A stretch of 54,587 nucleotides of DNA from Prevotella sp. (GTDB lineage: Bacteria > Bacteroidota > Bacteroidia > Bacteroidales > Bacteroidaceae). The stretch is taken from NCBI GenBank assembly GCA_017623155.1, contig JAGAPR010000050.1, forward strand, positions 1 through 54,587. Direction: 5' to 3'. The position numbers and the translations under genes were made by a program. The notes under the pieces were generated by a model. It did not search any database and was not told the origin of the DNA. It was given only the letters and a program-made list of their open reading frames with translations. Of this stretch, positions 26,870 through 36,231 are shown piece by piece. Within the stretch, counting starts at the first letter, position 1. Each line of letters begins with the position of its first letter.

Positions 26870-29017
26870 ATGAGAAAGAATTTTAAAGACATTGATATAT
26901 ATGCCGGTATAAAGGCAGCCGACGGCGCCGACTGGCAGAAGGCTAACGGCATTGCTCCCAACTGGAAGACTCCGGAGCACATAGAAGTCAAGCCTGTTTA
27001 CACCAAAGAAGACCTCGAGGGCATGGAGCACCTCGACTTCACGGCCGGCATACCGCCGTTCCTGCGTGGTCCGTACTCTATGATGTATCCGTTCCGCCCG
27101 TGGACCATCCGCCAGTATGCCGGATTCTCCACGGCAGAGGAATCGAACGCGTTCTACCGCCGCAACCTCGCTTCGGGACAGAAAGGTCTGTCCGTGGCGT
27201 TCGACCTGCCGACACACCGCGGCTACGACCCCGACAATGAGCGCGTGGTCGGTGACGTGGGCAAGGCCGGAGTGTCCATCTGCAACGAGGAGAACATGAA
27301 GGTGCTCTTCGACGGCATCCCGCTGAACAAGATGTCGGTGTCTATGACGATGAACGGAGCCGTGCTCCCCATCCTCGCCTTCTATATCGTGGCCGGACTG
27401 GAGCAGGGCGCCAAGCTCGAGGAGATGGCCGGAACCATCCAGAACGATATCCTCAAGGAGTTCATGGTGCGCAACACATATATCTATCCGCCAGCATTCT
27501 CGATGAAGATCATCGCCGACATCTTCGAGTACACTTCGCAGAACATGCCGAAGTTCAACTCGATATCAATCTCGGGATATCACATGCAGGAGGCCGGTGC
27601 CACTGCCGACATCGAGTTGGCATACACCTTGGCCGACGGTATGGACTACATCCGTGCCGGTGTGAACGCCGGAATTGACATCGACGCCTTCGCTCCGCGT
27701 TTGTCTTTCTTCTGGGCCATCGGCGTCAACCACTTCATGGAGATTGCCAAGATGCGTGCCGGCCGTCTGCTGTGGGCGAAGATTGTGAAGAGCTTCGGCG
27801 CAAAGAACCCGAAGTCGCTTGCCCTGCGCACGCACTCGCAGACCTCGGGATGGTCGCTCACGGAGCAGGACCCGTTCAACAACGTCGGACGTACCTGCAT
27901 CGAGGCCATGGCCGCAGTGCTCGGTCACACCCAGTCGCTGCACACCAACGCTCTCGACGAGGCCATCGCCCTGCCTACCGACTTCTCTGCCCGTATCGCC
28001 CGTAACACCCAGATCTACATTCAGAACGAAACAAAGGTGTGCAAGCAGATTGACCCGTGGGCCGGTTCGTACTATGTGGAGACGCTGACCAACGAACTGG
28101 TGCACAAGGCGTGGGAGCACATTCAGGAGATTGAGAAGCTCGGCGGTATGGCCAAGGCCATCGAGACCGGCGTGCCCAAGATGCGCATCGAGGAGGCCGC
28201 TGCCCGCACTCAGGCCCGCATCGACTCCGGCGTACAGACAATCGTCGGTACGAACAAGTATCGTCTCGACCACGAGGACCCCATCGACATCCTCGAGGTG
28301 GACAACACCGCCGTGCGCAAGCAGCAGGAGGAGAGTCTCGCCGCCGTCCGCGCGTCGCGTGACGAGGAGGCTTGCCGCAAGGCTCTGGCCGACCTGACGG
28401 AGTGCGTCCGCACAGGCGAGGGCAACCTGCTGGCTCATGCCATCGAGTGCGCCAAGTTGCGTTGCACATTGGGAGAGATAAGTGATGCCTGCGAGGAAAT
28501 CGTGGGCCGTTATAAGGCAGTAATAAGAACAATATCAGGCGTGTATTCATCAGAAAGCAAGAACGATAAGGACTTCGAGCTGGCATGCCAGCTTACGGAG
28601 GAGTTTGCCAAGCAGGAGGGCCGCCGCCCCCGCATATTCGTGGCAAAGATGGGACAGGACGGTCACGACCGTGGCGCAAAGGTTGTCGCAACGGGATATG
28701 CCGACTGCGGTTTCGACGTGGACATGGGTCCGCTCTTCCAGACTCCGGCAGAGGCTGCGCGTGAGGCTGTCGAGAACGACGTGCATGTGGTCGGCGTTTC
28801 GTCGCTGGCCGCAGGTCACAAGACGCTCGTGCCGCAGCTCATCGAGGAGCTGAAGAAAGCCGGCCGCGAGGACATCATGGTAATTGCCGGCGGTGTCATC
28901 CCGGCTCAGGACTACGACTTCCTCTATCAGGCAGGCGTGGCCGCCATCTTCGGCCCCGGCACATCAGTGGCCAAGGCTGCCGTCGAGATGATGAAGATAC
29001 TGCTCGACAAAGAGTAA
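26870..29017 (+). CDS. mutB: Methylmalonyl-CoA mutase large (catalytic) subunit
   Basis: 715 residues, family length. The barrel domain has [20 protein letters not shown] (near 67) and [19 protein letters not shown] (near 325), both conserved substrate and radical-site blocks. The C-terminal cobalamin domain has [10 protein letters not shown] with His599, the lower axial cobalt ligand. Base composition is GC-rich with strong codon bias, suggesting high expression. It acts with MutA and supplies substrate to the decarboxylase encoded by the divergent operon. Confidence 0.97.
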   Translation: MRKNFKDIDIYAGIKAADGADWQKANGIAPNWKTPEHIEVKPVYTKEDLEGMEHLDFTAGIPPFLRGPYSMMYPFRPWTIRQYAGFSTAEESNAFYRRNLASGQKGLSVAFDLPTHRGYDPDNERVVGDVGKAGVSICNEENMKVLFDGIPLNKMSVSMTMNGAVLPILAFYIVAGLEQGAKLEEMAGTIQNDILKEFMVRNTYIYPPAFSMKIIADIFEYTSQNMPKFNSISISGYHMQEAGATADIELAYTLADGMDYIRAGVNAGIDIDAFAPRLSFFWAIGVNHFMEIAKMRAGRLLWAKIVKSFGAKNPKSLALRTHSQTSGWSLTEQDPFNNVGRTCIEAMAAVLGHTQSLHTNALDEAIALPTDFSARIARNTQIYIQNETKVCKQIDPWAGSYYVETLTNELVHKAWEHIQEIEKLGGMAKAIETGVPKMRIEEAAARTQARIDSGVQTIVGTNKYRLDHEDPIDILEVDNTAVRKQQEESLAAVRASRDEEACRKALADLTECVRTGEGNLLAHAIECAKLRCTLGEISDACEEIVGRYKAVIRTISGVYSSESKNDKDFELACQLTEEFAKQEGRRPRIFVAKMGQDGHDRGAKVVATGYADCGFDVDMGPLFQTPAEAAREAVENDVHVVGVSSLAAGHKTLVPQLIEELKKAGREDIMVIAGGVIPAQDYDFLYQAGVAAIFGPGTSVAKAAVEMMKILLDKE

Positions 29018-29021
29018 GAAT

Positions 29022-29081
29022 AGAGCCGACAATAAAAAAACAGCTTCACAATTGTGAAGCTGTTTTTTTATTGTCGGCTCT
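29022..29081. terminator. 60-bp perfect palindrome, bidirectional terminator
   Basis: 30-bp arms meet with no spacer at 29051/29052. Each side has a run of seven T or A between two GC-rich blocks. It serves both mutB (ends 29017) and the convergent RNA methyltransferase, whose last codons lie inside it (stop at 29046-29048). Confidence 0.92.
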
Positions 29082-29870
29082 CAATTCCCAGAATGCCACC
29101 GCAGCCGCGGCGGCCACATTCAGCGAGTCGACACCGTGCGACATGGGTATGCGAACCACGTAGTCGGCCTGTGTTATTGTTTCTTTCGGCAGCCCGTCGC
29201 CTTCCGTTCCCATTACAATGGCGAGCCTTTCAACGGTAGTCAGAGTAGGGGAGTCTATCGGAACGGAGTCGTTTGTGAGTGCCATGGCGGCCGTTTTAAA
29301 TCCTATCCGGCCGAGCGATGCGATGTCATTGTCGAGCCATGTCCATGGAACGAGAAACACGCTGCCCATCGATACGCGCACCGCGCGGCGGTTGAGCGGG
29401 TCGCAAGAGTTTGTAGTGAGCAGCACGGCATCTATGCCCAAGGCCGCCGCCGAGCGGAATATCGCTCCGATGTTTGTCGTGTCCACAACTCCGTCTATCA
29501 CCACTATGCGTCTCGCCGTGCGGCAGATGCTTTCCACGCTTGGTGGCGCGGGACGGCGCATGGCGCACAGTACACCACGTGTCAGTGTGTATCCTGTGAG
29601 TTGTGCGAGAACATCGCGGCCGCCGGTATATATGGGAATGTCGCCGCACCGGCTTATAATCTCCGCCGCATCGCCCGTAATATGCTTGCGCTCGCACATC
29701 AGTGCAAGCGGTTCGTAGCCTGCATCGAGTGCCACTTTGATTACTTTCGGACTTTCGGCTATGAATATTCCCTTGTCCGGTTCTATCCGGTTTCGCAGTT
29801 GTGCTTCGGTGAGTGTGCCGAAAATCTCGGTTCCCGGATGGTTCAGTGTCTCTATTTCTATTATGTTCAT
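29046..29870 (-). CDS. SpoU (TrmH-family) RNA 2'-O-methyltransferase
   Basis: 274 residues. Two SpoU motifs are clear: DGVVDTTNIGAIFRSAAALG (near 125) and MGTEGDGLPKE with IPMSHGVDSLNVAAAAAVAF (near 220-260), which form the trefoil-knot SAM site. An N-terminal substrate-binding domain (about 15-90) is present. It methylates ribose in rRNA or tRNA; the exact target cannot be read. The last ten codons are encoded by the palindromic terminator shared with mutB. The Ogt gene upstream ends 15 bp before this start, so the two are probably co-transcribed. Confidence 0.9.
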   Translation of the reverse strand: MNIIEIETLNHPGTEIFGTLTEAQLRNRIEPDKGIFIAESPKVIKVALDAGYEPLALMCERKHITGDAAEIISRCGDIPIYTGGRDVLAQLTGYTLTRGVLCAMRRPAPPSVESICRTARRIVVIDGVVDTTNIGAIFRSAAALGIDAVLLTTNSCDPLNRRAVRVSMGSVFLVPWTWLDNDIASLGRIGFKTAAMALTNDSVPIDSPTLTTVERLAIVMGTEGDGLPKETITQADYVVRIPMSHGVDSLNVAAAAAVAFWELRADNKKTASQL

Positions 29871-29884
29871 TACTGTTGCGATTT

Positions 29885-30412
29885 TTATTTCTTTTTTATT
29901 TCAGCCTCGAGTTTGAGCAGCGCGGCTTTCACATTCACTCCTCCGCCATATCCGGTGAGTGCTCCGTGGCTGCCTATCACGCGATGGCACGGTACTATAA
30001 TTGATATGGGGTTGGCTCTGTTGGCGTTTGCCACTGCTCTTACGGCTGTCGGCATTCCTATTCGTCGTGCCAGACAGCCGTAGGATACTGTCGTTCCGTA
30101 TGGTATGTTCATCAGTTCGGTCCATACCAGTTTCTGGAATTCGGTGCCGGTGTGAATAATCGGAATGTCGAACGTAGAGCGTTTTCCGGCAAAATACTCG
30201 TCAATCTGCCTCTCCGTCTCCTCTATTATCGGAGATGTGCCATCGCGAAATCCGGCTTGGAGCCTTTCTTTCAGCCGTCTGACGATGAATTCCCGGCGTT
30301 TCTCTGCCTGCCAGTCGCACAGACAAAGTCTGCCGTCGAGTTCACCGAGCGTCAATGTTCCGCATGGCGTGTCGTGTCGTTTTATCGTAATGAAACTGTT
30401 TTCCGTTATCAT
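29885..30412 (-). CDS. ogt: Methylated-DNA-[protein]-cysteine S-methyltransferase
   Basis: 175 residues from ATG 30412 (MITENSFITIKRHDTPCG). It repairs O6-alkylguanine by moving the alkyl group to its own Cys142 in the motif IIVPCHRVIG. The DNA-binding helix has AVANANRANP. An in-frame ATG at 30448 was not used because it falls inside the -7 box (30446-30453); ATG 30430 is also possible. Confidence 0.93.
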   Translation of the reverse strand: MITENSFITIKRHDTPCGTLTLGELDGRLCLCDWQAEKRREFIVRRLKERLQAGFRDGTSPIIEETERQIDEYFAGKRSTFDIPIIHTGTEFQKLVWTELMNIPYGTTVSYGCLARRIGMPTAVRAVANANRANPISIIVPCHRVIGSHGALTGYGGGVNVKAALLKLEAEIKKK

Positions 30413-30445
30413 GATTGCAGCCGTAAACATTGTTTTTATCTTCTG

Positions 30446-30477
30446 CAAAGGTAATGAATAATCGTGAGACGGCCCAA
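30446..30477 (-). promoter_or_regulatory. ogt promoter
   Basis: On the minus strand ATTG (30474-30477) and TACCTTTG (30446-30453) have 20-bp spacing. This sets the transcript start near 30440 and rules out the longest frame start. Confidence 0.6.
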
Positions 30478-30508
30478 TAGAAAGTGCCGATACATTTGTT
30501 CTAATGCG

Positions 30509-30618
30509 ATTACAAGAGCCTTGTAGCAGGATTACAAAAGCCTTGTAATCGCATTACAAAATATTTGTAACAGGATTACAAAATATTTGTAACGGGATTA
30601 CAAAATATTTGTAACTGA
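30509..30618. repeat. Array D: five units at 22-bp period
   Basis: Units start at 30509, 30531, 30553, 30575 and 30597; spacers agg, cgc, agg, ggg, tga. The last three units are identical, ATTACAAAATATTTGTAAC. The first two have a GCC-type centre (ATTACAAGAGCCTTGTAGC), linking this family to arrays A and B. The rest of 30619-30906 is AT-rich with repeated TTTATATGT-like words near 30800-30870 and no gene I can support. Confidence 0.9.
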
Positions 30619-30906
30619 CATATTATAAGCGAGATGAAAAAAATGCTCTGCACGTTTTTCGCTCCCACAATGCCGCCATAGAAAAAACGACAGTCCGGGA
30701 GTCATCATCAGTACAAATATTGTGGCGGTTGACAGTGCAAAATTATGATATTATGTCGTTTTAGTAAGTGGGCTGTGGGCATATTGTTATGTATATTTTA
30801 TATTTGTTTATATGTAGTTTGTTTTATATGTATTCTTGTTTTAATATGTAATTGTTTTAAGGTTTTGTTGTCTTAATTTGTTATTTGCGCTACAAAGGCT
30901 GTTTTC

Positions 30907-30939
30907 TTTGCCGTATTTCACTTTTTTGTCGTATCTTTG
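30907..30939 (+). promoter_or_regulatory. Promoter of the SprT-like gene
   Basis: TTTG at 30907-30910 and TATCTTTG at 30932-30939, spacing 21 bp; a near-consensus Bacteroidota promoter. Confidence 0.7.
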
Positions 30940-30993
30940 TAATTCCGATACGGGCAGTATTTTATAGCAAAAACATTCGTTTTAAGGAAGCCG

Positions 30994-31662
30994 ATGATAG
31001 CCACGATACCATATATAAAGAGCAAGTTTGAAGAGTTCAACGCGCTGATGTTCGGCGGTAAGCTGCCGCCTGTCGCCGTTGCCCTCACCAAAGCGAGAAC
31101 CTTTCTTGGCGCTTGCAGGTACAAGAAGCGCCGCACATTTTTTGGAAGAACTGTGTACTACGACTTTGAATTGCGCATAAGCACGTATTTCGACCTGCCC
31201 GAAAACGAGCTTGAAGACATCATAATCCATGAGATGATACATTATTATATATGTGTGAAGAGGTTGAAAGACACCTCTGCCCACGGCCGGCTGTTCAGGC
31301 AGATAATGAGCGACATCAACGAAAGACACGGCCGCCACATCACCATCTCGCACCGCACGACGGCAGTTCCGCGCGACGAGGCGGTCCGGTATCGCATTCG
31401 CCAGCATGCGGTTGCCGTGGTCACATTCCACAACGGCAGGGTGGGTTTCAAGGTATTGCCGTATAAGCCGACCGGAATAATAAAGTATCGCACAGCCGCA
31501 TCGCTTTTGAGCGAAGTGCGTTCGGTGGATTTGTATATCAGCGACAATGCGTTTTTCAATCGTTTCCCGCACTCGGCGGCCTTGCGTGTGCACTATATTG
31601 AAGCGGCGGATATAGAAAAACATCTTTCCGGCGCCAAGGTATTGTACCGCGATGAAAAATGA
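30994..31662 (+). CDS. SprT-like zinc metallopeptidase domain protein
   Basis: 222 residues. The zincin motif HExxH is His79-Glu80-Met-Ile-His83 (IIIHEMIHYY), with a third metal ligand probably His97 in SAHGRLFRQIM, the SprT arrangement. The N-terminus (NALMFGGKLPP) also fits the family. SprT-like domains cut proteins, in eukaryotic Spartan those crosslinked to DNA; the bacterial role is less clear. The nearby ogt hints at repair, but the genes are divergent. Confidence 0.88.
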   Translation: MIATIPYIKSKFEEFNALMFGGKLPPVAVALTKARTFLGACRYKKRRTFFGRTVYYDFELRISTYFDLPENELEDIIIHEMIHYYICVKRLKDTSAHGRLFRQIMSDINERHGRHITISHRTTAVPRDEAVRYRIRQHAVAVVTFHNGRVGFKVLPYKPTGIIKYRTAASLLSEVRSVDLYISDNAFFNRFPHSAALRVHYIEAADIEKHLSGAKVLYRDEK

Positions 31663-31742
31663 GCGCATGAGCGAGTGAAATGATGCTGTCGTATCGTCTC
31701 GGGATGTTAAAACGGCCGCGATACCGCCGCTTTCGTACGAAA

Positions 31743-31797
31743 TTACCGTTTATCGTACGGAAATACAAGTGCGCTACATTATAAATCCGTAATTTTG
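31743..31797 (+). promoter_or_regulatory. GH115 promoter with 17-bp upstream site
   Basis: The -7 box TAATTTTG is at 31790-31797. The 17-mer TTACCGTTTATCGTACG (31743-31759) ends 30 bp before it. A further TTCGTACGAA palindrome lies at 31732-31741. The 17-mer matches the sites before the GH28 gene (14/17) and the PL11 fusion gene (11/17) at the same distance, so an activator site is likely. Confidence 0.65.
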
Positions 31798-31851
31798 CGG
31801 TTAAAATTGTGAATTGTTATTACCGAATAAAACTACTTTTGATATCTGATT

Positions 31852-34365
31852 ATGAATAAAAAACTGTCAATCGCGGCTTTTCTTTTGCTTAATGCCGCCT
31901 CATTGTCCTCCGCCGATTTCGTGTGGGGCGATAGTGAAAAGGGTGTGAGATATGCACTGTCGGGCAAGGTGTCGCCGGTAGTGGAGCAGGCCGTGGCCAT
32001 GTTTCGAGACGACATCCGTCAGGTAACAGGGTGCACTCCGGAGGCCGTGCGTGCCGACAGAGCGGTGATAAACATTGTTCAGCTCGACAAGGCAACGACA
32101 GGAACGAAGAAAAAGCTGAGCGCCGCCGGCGTGCCTGTCGATGAACTCGCGGGCAGAAAAGACGGTTTCGCCATATCCGTTACCGACGGAAAGATATATG
32201 TCGCCGGCAATAACGGCCGTGGCACGGCATACGGACTGCTCGAACTTTCGCGCAAGGCAGGCGTGTCGCCGTGGATATGGTGGGGCGACGTGGTGCCCGA
32301 AAAGAGATCCAGACTGGTGATAGCCGATGATTATAAGACCGTTCAAAGCCCATCGGTGGAATATCGCGGAGTGTTCCTTAACGATGAAGACTGGACGCTC
32401 CGGCCGTGGAGTACGTATAATTACGAGCCGAGCGAGCGTTTCGGAAATATAGGTCCGAAGACATACAAGCGCGTATTCCAACTCCTGCTCCGCCTGCGTG
32501 CCAACGCCATATGGCCGGCAATGCACACCGGTACGCCCGGATTTTTCACCGTCGAAGGCAATAAAGAGATGGCCGACAGCTTCGATATCGCCGTGGGAAC
32601 GTCGCACTGTGAACCGCTGTTGCGCAATAACGTGGACGAATGGAACGTGGCCGAGCGAGGCAGATACAACTACATCACCAACAAAAAAGCCGTGCAAGAC
32701 TACTGGATAGAGCGGCTTCGCGAGGTGAAAGGAACTGACAAGATGTTTACCATCGGCATGCGCGGAATACATGACGGCTCGATGGAGGGCGTGAAAACAA
32801 TGAAAGAGAAGACCGTGGCGCTGCAACAAGTGATAGACGACCAGCGCGAACTGCTCGCCAAATATATCGACAAAGACGTGGAAAACGTGCCGCAGGTGTT
32901 TGTTCCCTATAAGGAAGTGCTGCAAATAATGGAGAACGGACTTCGTGTTCCCGACGATGTGACACTCATGTGGTGCGACGACAACTACGGATATCTCACC
33001 CGCCTGAGCGATGCCGGGCAGCAAAAGCGCAAGGGAGGAGCCGGTGTTTATTATCATCTCAGCTACTGGGGGCGTCCGCATGATTACCTGTGGCTTACCA
33101 CAACACAGCCCGGACTCGTGTATAACGAGATGCGTCAGGCATACGATCATAACGCCCGCAAGTTGTGGATTGTGAATGTTCACGACCCGAAAGCGGCGGC
33201 CTACGACCTCTCACTGTTCCTTGATATGGCGTGGAATATCGACTGCGTGTCGCCGACAACGCTGCAAGAACATCTGAAAAACTGGCTTGTCGAACAGTTT
33301 GGAGAAGCCGCTGCCGCGCGGTTATTGCCCGCGATGACCGAGTTCTACCGCCTTTGCGGCATTCGGAAACCCGAACACATGGGATGGACACAGGTGGAAC
33401 TTGACAAGAAAACATACCCGCGCGGTCGTTCTCAGGTCACGGATACCGAGTTCAGCGCGACCGCTTTCGGCAACGAAATGGAGCGTTATCTGGCCGATTA
33501 TGCCGCTGTTTGCCGCACGGTGAACGAGGTAGGAGAAACAATCCGCCCCGAATTGCGCGATGCTTACTTCGCCGCCATAAAGTATCCCGTACTGTCTGCC
33601 TCGGCAATGGCCGTGAAAATGCTCGAAGCCCAGCGTGCCCGCGCCTCTTATCTCGGGCAGACCGACCGCACGATGCTCGGCCGTGAAGCCAAGGCCTCGG
33701 TGCATGCGGCAAAGAGTATCGGTGCCTATAATGAGATTAAACGACTAACTGACTACTATAATAACGAACTGGCCGGCGGCAAGTGGAAAGGAAATATGAG
33801 CTGCGCCCCGCGCGATTTGTATGTGTTCTTCCCGCCGCTGCTGCCGTTCAACCCCGAAACGGCCGTCGCTCCCGAATATGAAAAGGTGAGCCCGCCTGCT
33901 TATTCGGACATGGAAAATGTGGTGGCGCGCAATGCCTGCGACTATACATCGGCATCATCGGGTGTCATTCCCACGCAGATGCTCGGCCACAGCATGAACG
34001 CCGTGCAACTGCCGAAAGGGGAAACATTGACGTATGAGTTTGAAACGACAGCCGAAGGCGACGCCTCTTTGTACACGGCACTGATCCCGACGCAACCCAA
34101 CGACCGCGGAGATTTGCGCTACAGCATCAGCATAGACGGCAAAACTCCGGTCGTAATATCGCTAAAAGAGCCGTTCCGCTCGGAAAAATGGAAGAAGAAC
34201 GTGATGCGGGGGCAGGCTCTCAACATCACAAACGTGAAATTGGGCAAAGGCCGCCACACATTGACAATCACCGCACTCGACAATCATGTGGTAGTGGATC
34301 AGTGGATGATTGACTTCAAACGCGGCCGCTCATTCTATGTATTGCCTGTAAAACCGGCACTTTAA
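31852..34365 (+). CDS. GH115 family glycoside hydrolase (alpha-glucuronidase)
   Basis: 837 residues with a signal peptide (MNKKLSIAAFLLLNAASLSSA). Family features include GVFLNDEDWTLRPWSTYNYE near 162, LLRLRANAIWPAMHTGTPGF near 205 and VPYKEVLQIMENGLRVPDDV near 350. GH115 enzymes remove glucuronic or 4-O-methylglucuronic acid from xylan or arabinogalactan side chains. The C-terminal 180 residues are a beta-rich module (HTLTITALDNHVVVDQWMID). It acts in the periplasm or at the cell surface. Confidence 0.93.
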   Translation: MNKKLSIAAFLLLNAASLSSADFVWGDSEKGVRYALSGKVSPVVEQAVAMFRDDIRQVTGCTPEAVRADRAVINIVQLDKATTGTKKKLSAAGVPVDELAGRKDGFAISVTDGKIYVAGNNGRGTAYGLLELSRKAGVSPWIWWGDVVPEKRSRLVIADDYKTVQSPSVEYRGVFLNDEDWTLRPWSTYNYEPSERFGNIGPKTYKRVFQLLLRLRANAIWPAMHTGTPGFFTVEGNKEMADSFDIAVGTSHCEPLLRNNVDEWNVAERGRYNYITNKKAVQDYWIERLREVKGTDKMFTIGMRGIHDGSMEGVKTMKEKTVALQQVIDDQRELLAKYIDKDVENVPQVFVPYKEVLQIMENGLRVPDDVTLMWCDDNYGYLTRLSDAGQQKRKGGAGVYYHLSYWGRPHDYLWLTTTQPGLVYNEMRQAYDHNARKLWIVNVHDPKAAAYDLSLFLDMAWNIDCVSPTTLQEHLKNWLVEQFGEAAAARLLPAMTEFYRLCGIRKPEHMGWTQVELDKKTYPRGRSQVTDTEFSATAFGNEMERYLADYAAVCRTVNEVGETIRPELRDAYFAAIKYPVLSASAMAVKMLEAQRARASYLGQTDRTMLGREAKASVHAAKSIGAYNEIKRLTDYYNNELAGGKWKGNMSCAPRDLYVFFPPLLPFNPETAVAPEYEKVSPPAYSDMENVVARNACDYTSASSGVIPTQMLGHSMNAVQLPKGETLTYEFETTAEGDASLYTALIPTQPNDRGDLRYSISIDGKTPVVISLKEPFRSEKWKKNVMRGQALNITNVKLGKGRHTLTITALDNHVVVDQWMIDFKRGRSFYVLPVKPAL

Positions 34366-34368
34366 TGA

Positions 34369-34413
34369 GGCTGTGTCAAAATACAATGTCTTCATTTGTA
34401 TTTTGACACAGCC
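34369..34413. terminator. Bidirectional terminator sharing its core with 2632-2686
   Basis: About 18-bp arms beginning GGCTGTGTCAAAATACAA round a TGTCTTCA-type loop, between convergent GH115 and the PL9-like gene. The first 14 bp equal the core of the terminator at 2632-2686. Confidence 0.85.
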
Positions 34414-34458
34414 CCGTAAAACCCTGTAAACGGATGTGAAGCCGGACACTGCCGAGCC

Positions 34459-36018
34459 TTATCTGATGATAATCGTGTGTCCGTCTCGTCCCTTTTTGAA
34501 TGTCTTGAGGTTTTTGTCTTTGTTTGTTTTTCGCCCGTTCAGGTCGTAGAACATCCCTTGACGAGAATTGTCCGTATTGTCTCTTCTTATTTTTTCAATG
34601 CCGGTTATGACCTTTATTTCGGCTCCCGAAGTAAGCTTAGCATCCGCAATGGCATCTTTGTAGCCGTCCATGCTGCATCCGTAGCCCGGAAACTCTTTAA
34701 GTTTTAGAAACCGTAATGTTTTTTCCGACAGTGTCCCGTCGGTCTCCCGCGGGGCTTTCATGTCGGCAATGTCCGTGCTTTCAAATGCTGTTTCGGCCGG
34801 ACTGTTGTTCGTCCATTGGTTGTTTTTCCACGTAAACGAGTTGTCTTCTATCGTGTTCTGCCCGTCGGCTCCGTTCAGCGAGGTCACATGTTTAGTGCCG
34901 ACAGACATGTTTCGCTCTATGACATGTCCGTATCCGTCCACGTCCACGGCTTCATCCTCAGCCGCACCCTTGCGGTTTACGAGCGAATAGTTGTACCGGT
35001 TGTTTTTATACGATGTGTTGTCGTGGAAGTGTAAGCCTCCGATGTGATGGTTTGAGTATATTCCGTTCGACTTGTTGCCCGTGGCGATGCAGTGGTGCAC
35101 TGTGTGCATCGGTGCGCCGTTCTCGGGCAATGTCTTTGCTCCCGACATGCCGTATCCTCCCGCTTTGAAGCCGTTGCCGTCGCCGCGGCTCACGTTTTCG
35201 GCGTCATAACCGTTCTTGTATGCGAAGCTGTATGCGAAAACGGTGGCCGAATGACAGTTTATCAGGTCGTATCCGTCATCGGAGTTGTTCCAAGCGCGGC
35301 ATCCGATGAATATGTTTCCCGGGTTGTCTTTGTTCACATGGCATCCGAAAGCGTCGTTGTTTCCACCGCTTCCCATGCCCGTTTTACTGCTTACATCCGA
35401 TACCGGGTCATAGTTGTTGTATCCGTCGCAATTGACAAAAAGGTTATACGACGAGTTTCTTGTCAGATAAAAGCCTATTCCCATGCCGTCGTGGCACGCG
35501 ATGTTCTCGAAAGTATTGTGCGAGCCGTTTGTTATCCGGAAGTTTTCCGACTGTGTGTGCCCTGTGATTGTCACCTGAATGCCCGTCACCTCGAAGTTGC
35601 GGAACACGAGATATTGTCCGCTTACGAGGAAAGCCGTGACCCGGTATCCAGCCGGTTTTACTTCCGAGAGGTCGAAAACGGGCCGTTTCCCGTCGGCATC
35701 GGTAAGTCCGATAAAGCTGATTGGCTTGTCGGCCGTGCCTTTTTGCGACATGTCGAATATTATTTTGTACGGTCCCGACTTCTCTTCTTTCGATATCTCG
35801 CTTTCTTTCACCATGTATGTTCCCGGCAAGATGTATACTGCGTCGCCCGGTTTTACTTTCTTCTGAGCCGCTCCCATCGTGGCGAGAGCATTTTCTTCTG
35901 ACAGTCCGTTGGCGTTATCCTTGCCGTCTGGTGATATGTAATAGTCGGTGGCATCGACTTCAAGCGCGGCACACATTATGGTGACGGCACATAAAAGTCT
36001 TTTTGCGTTCATTGTCAT
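34459..36018 (-). CDS. PL9-like pectate lyase, right-handed beta-helix
   Basis: 519 residues with a signal peptide ending near AALEVDA. DYYISPDGKDNANGLSEENA starts the secreted beta-helix domain, followed by helix rungs such as NTFENIACHDGMGIGFYLTR, NLFVNCDGYNNYDPVSD and NSDDGYDLINCHSA. This matches PL9-type lyases, which cut polygalacturonate by beta-elimination. The last 70 residues (QGMFYDLNGRKTN ... HTIIIR) resemble a Por-secretion-type C-terminal domain. MNAKRLL at 36012 is an alternative start. It is divergent from the esterase gene. The PL family assignment is from memory of motifs. Confidence 0.8.
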   Translation of the reverse strand: MTMNAKRLLCAVTIMCAALEVDATDYYISPDGKDNANGLSEENALATMGAAQKKVKPGDAVYILPGTYMVKESEISKEEKSGPYKIIFDMSQKGTADKPISFIGLTDADGKRPVFDLSEVKPAGYRVTAFLVSGQYLVFRNFEVTGIQVTITGHTQSENFRITNGSHNTFENIACHDGMGIGFYLTRNSSYNLFVNCDGYNNYDPVSDVSSKTGMGSGGNNDAFGCHVNKDNPGNIFIGCRAWNNSDDGYDLINCHSATVFAYSFAYKNGYDAENVSRGDGNGFKAGGYGMSGAKTLPENGAPMHTVHHCIATGNKSNGIYSNHHIGGLHFHDNTSYKNNRYNYSLVNRKGAAEDEAVDVDGYGHVIERNMSVGTKHVTSLNGADGQNTIEDNSFTWKNNQWTNNSPAETAFESTDIADMKAPRETDGTLSEKTLRFLKLKEFPGYGCSMDGYKDAIADAKLTSGAEIKVITGIEKIRRDNTDNSRQGMFYDLNGRKTNKDKNLKTFKKGRDGHTIIIR

Positions 36019-36072
36019 TTTTTTCTGTTATGTGGATTGTTATACGTTTGTTTTGTTTATTCGATTGCTCCA

Positions 36073-36103
36073 CAAAGATACGAAAAAAGTATCATACATC
36101 AAG
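36073..36103 (-). promoter_or_regulatory. Promoter of the PL9-like gene
   Basis: On the minus strand CTTG (36100-36103) and TATCTTTG (36073-36080), spacing 19 bp. The 17-bp site of the GH115, GH28 and PL11 fusion promoters is not seen here. Confidence 0.6.
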
Positions 36104-36198
36104 TCAGAGTTATGTCATTAGTTTGCTTTATGCAGCTTATTTGGGGCGATATATGGCAATTTCAGTGCGTAAACAGCCTGTATATCGAATATTTATCG

Positions 36199-36206
36199 TA
36201 CCTTTG
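36199..36206 (+). promoter_or_regulatory. -7 box (TACCTTTG) of the esterase gene
   Basis: TACCTTTG lies 25 bp before the ATG at 36232; the -33 element is weak. Confidence 0.55.
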
Positions 36207-36231
36207 TATATACCTATTAATTATTGAAATA

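Noticed and set aside
27566-28438. Long minus-strand frame opposite mutB
   Set aside because: It is a shadow of a GC-rich, strongly biased gene; mutB is conserved along its whole length.
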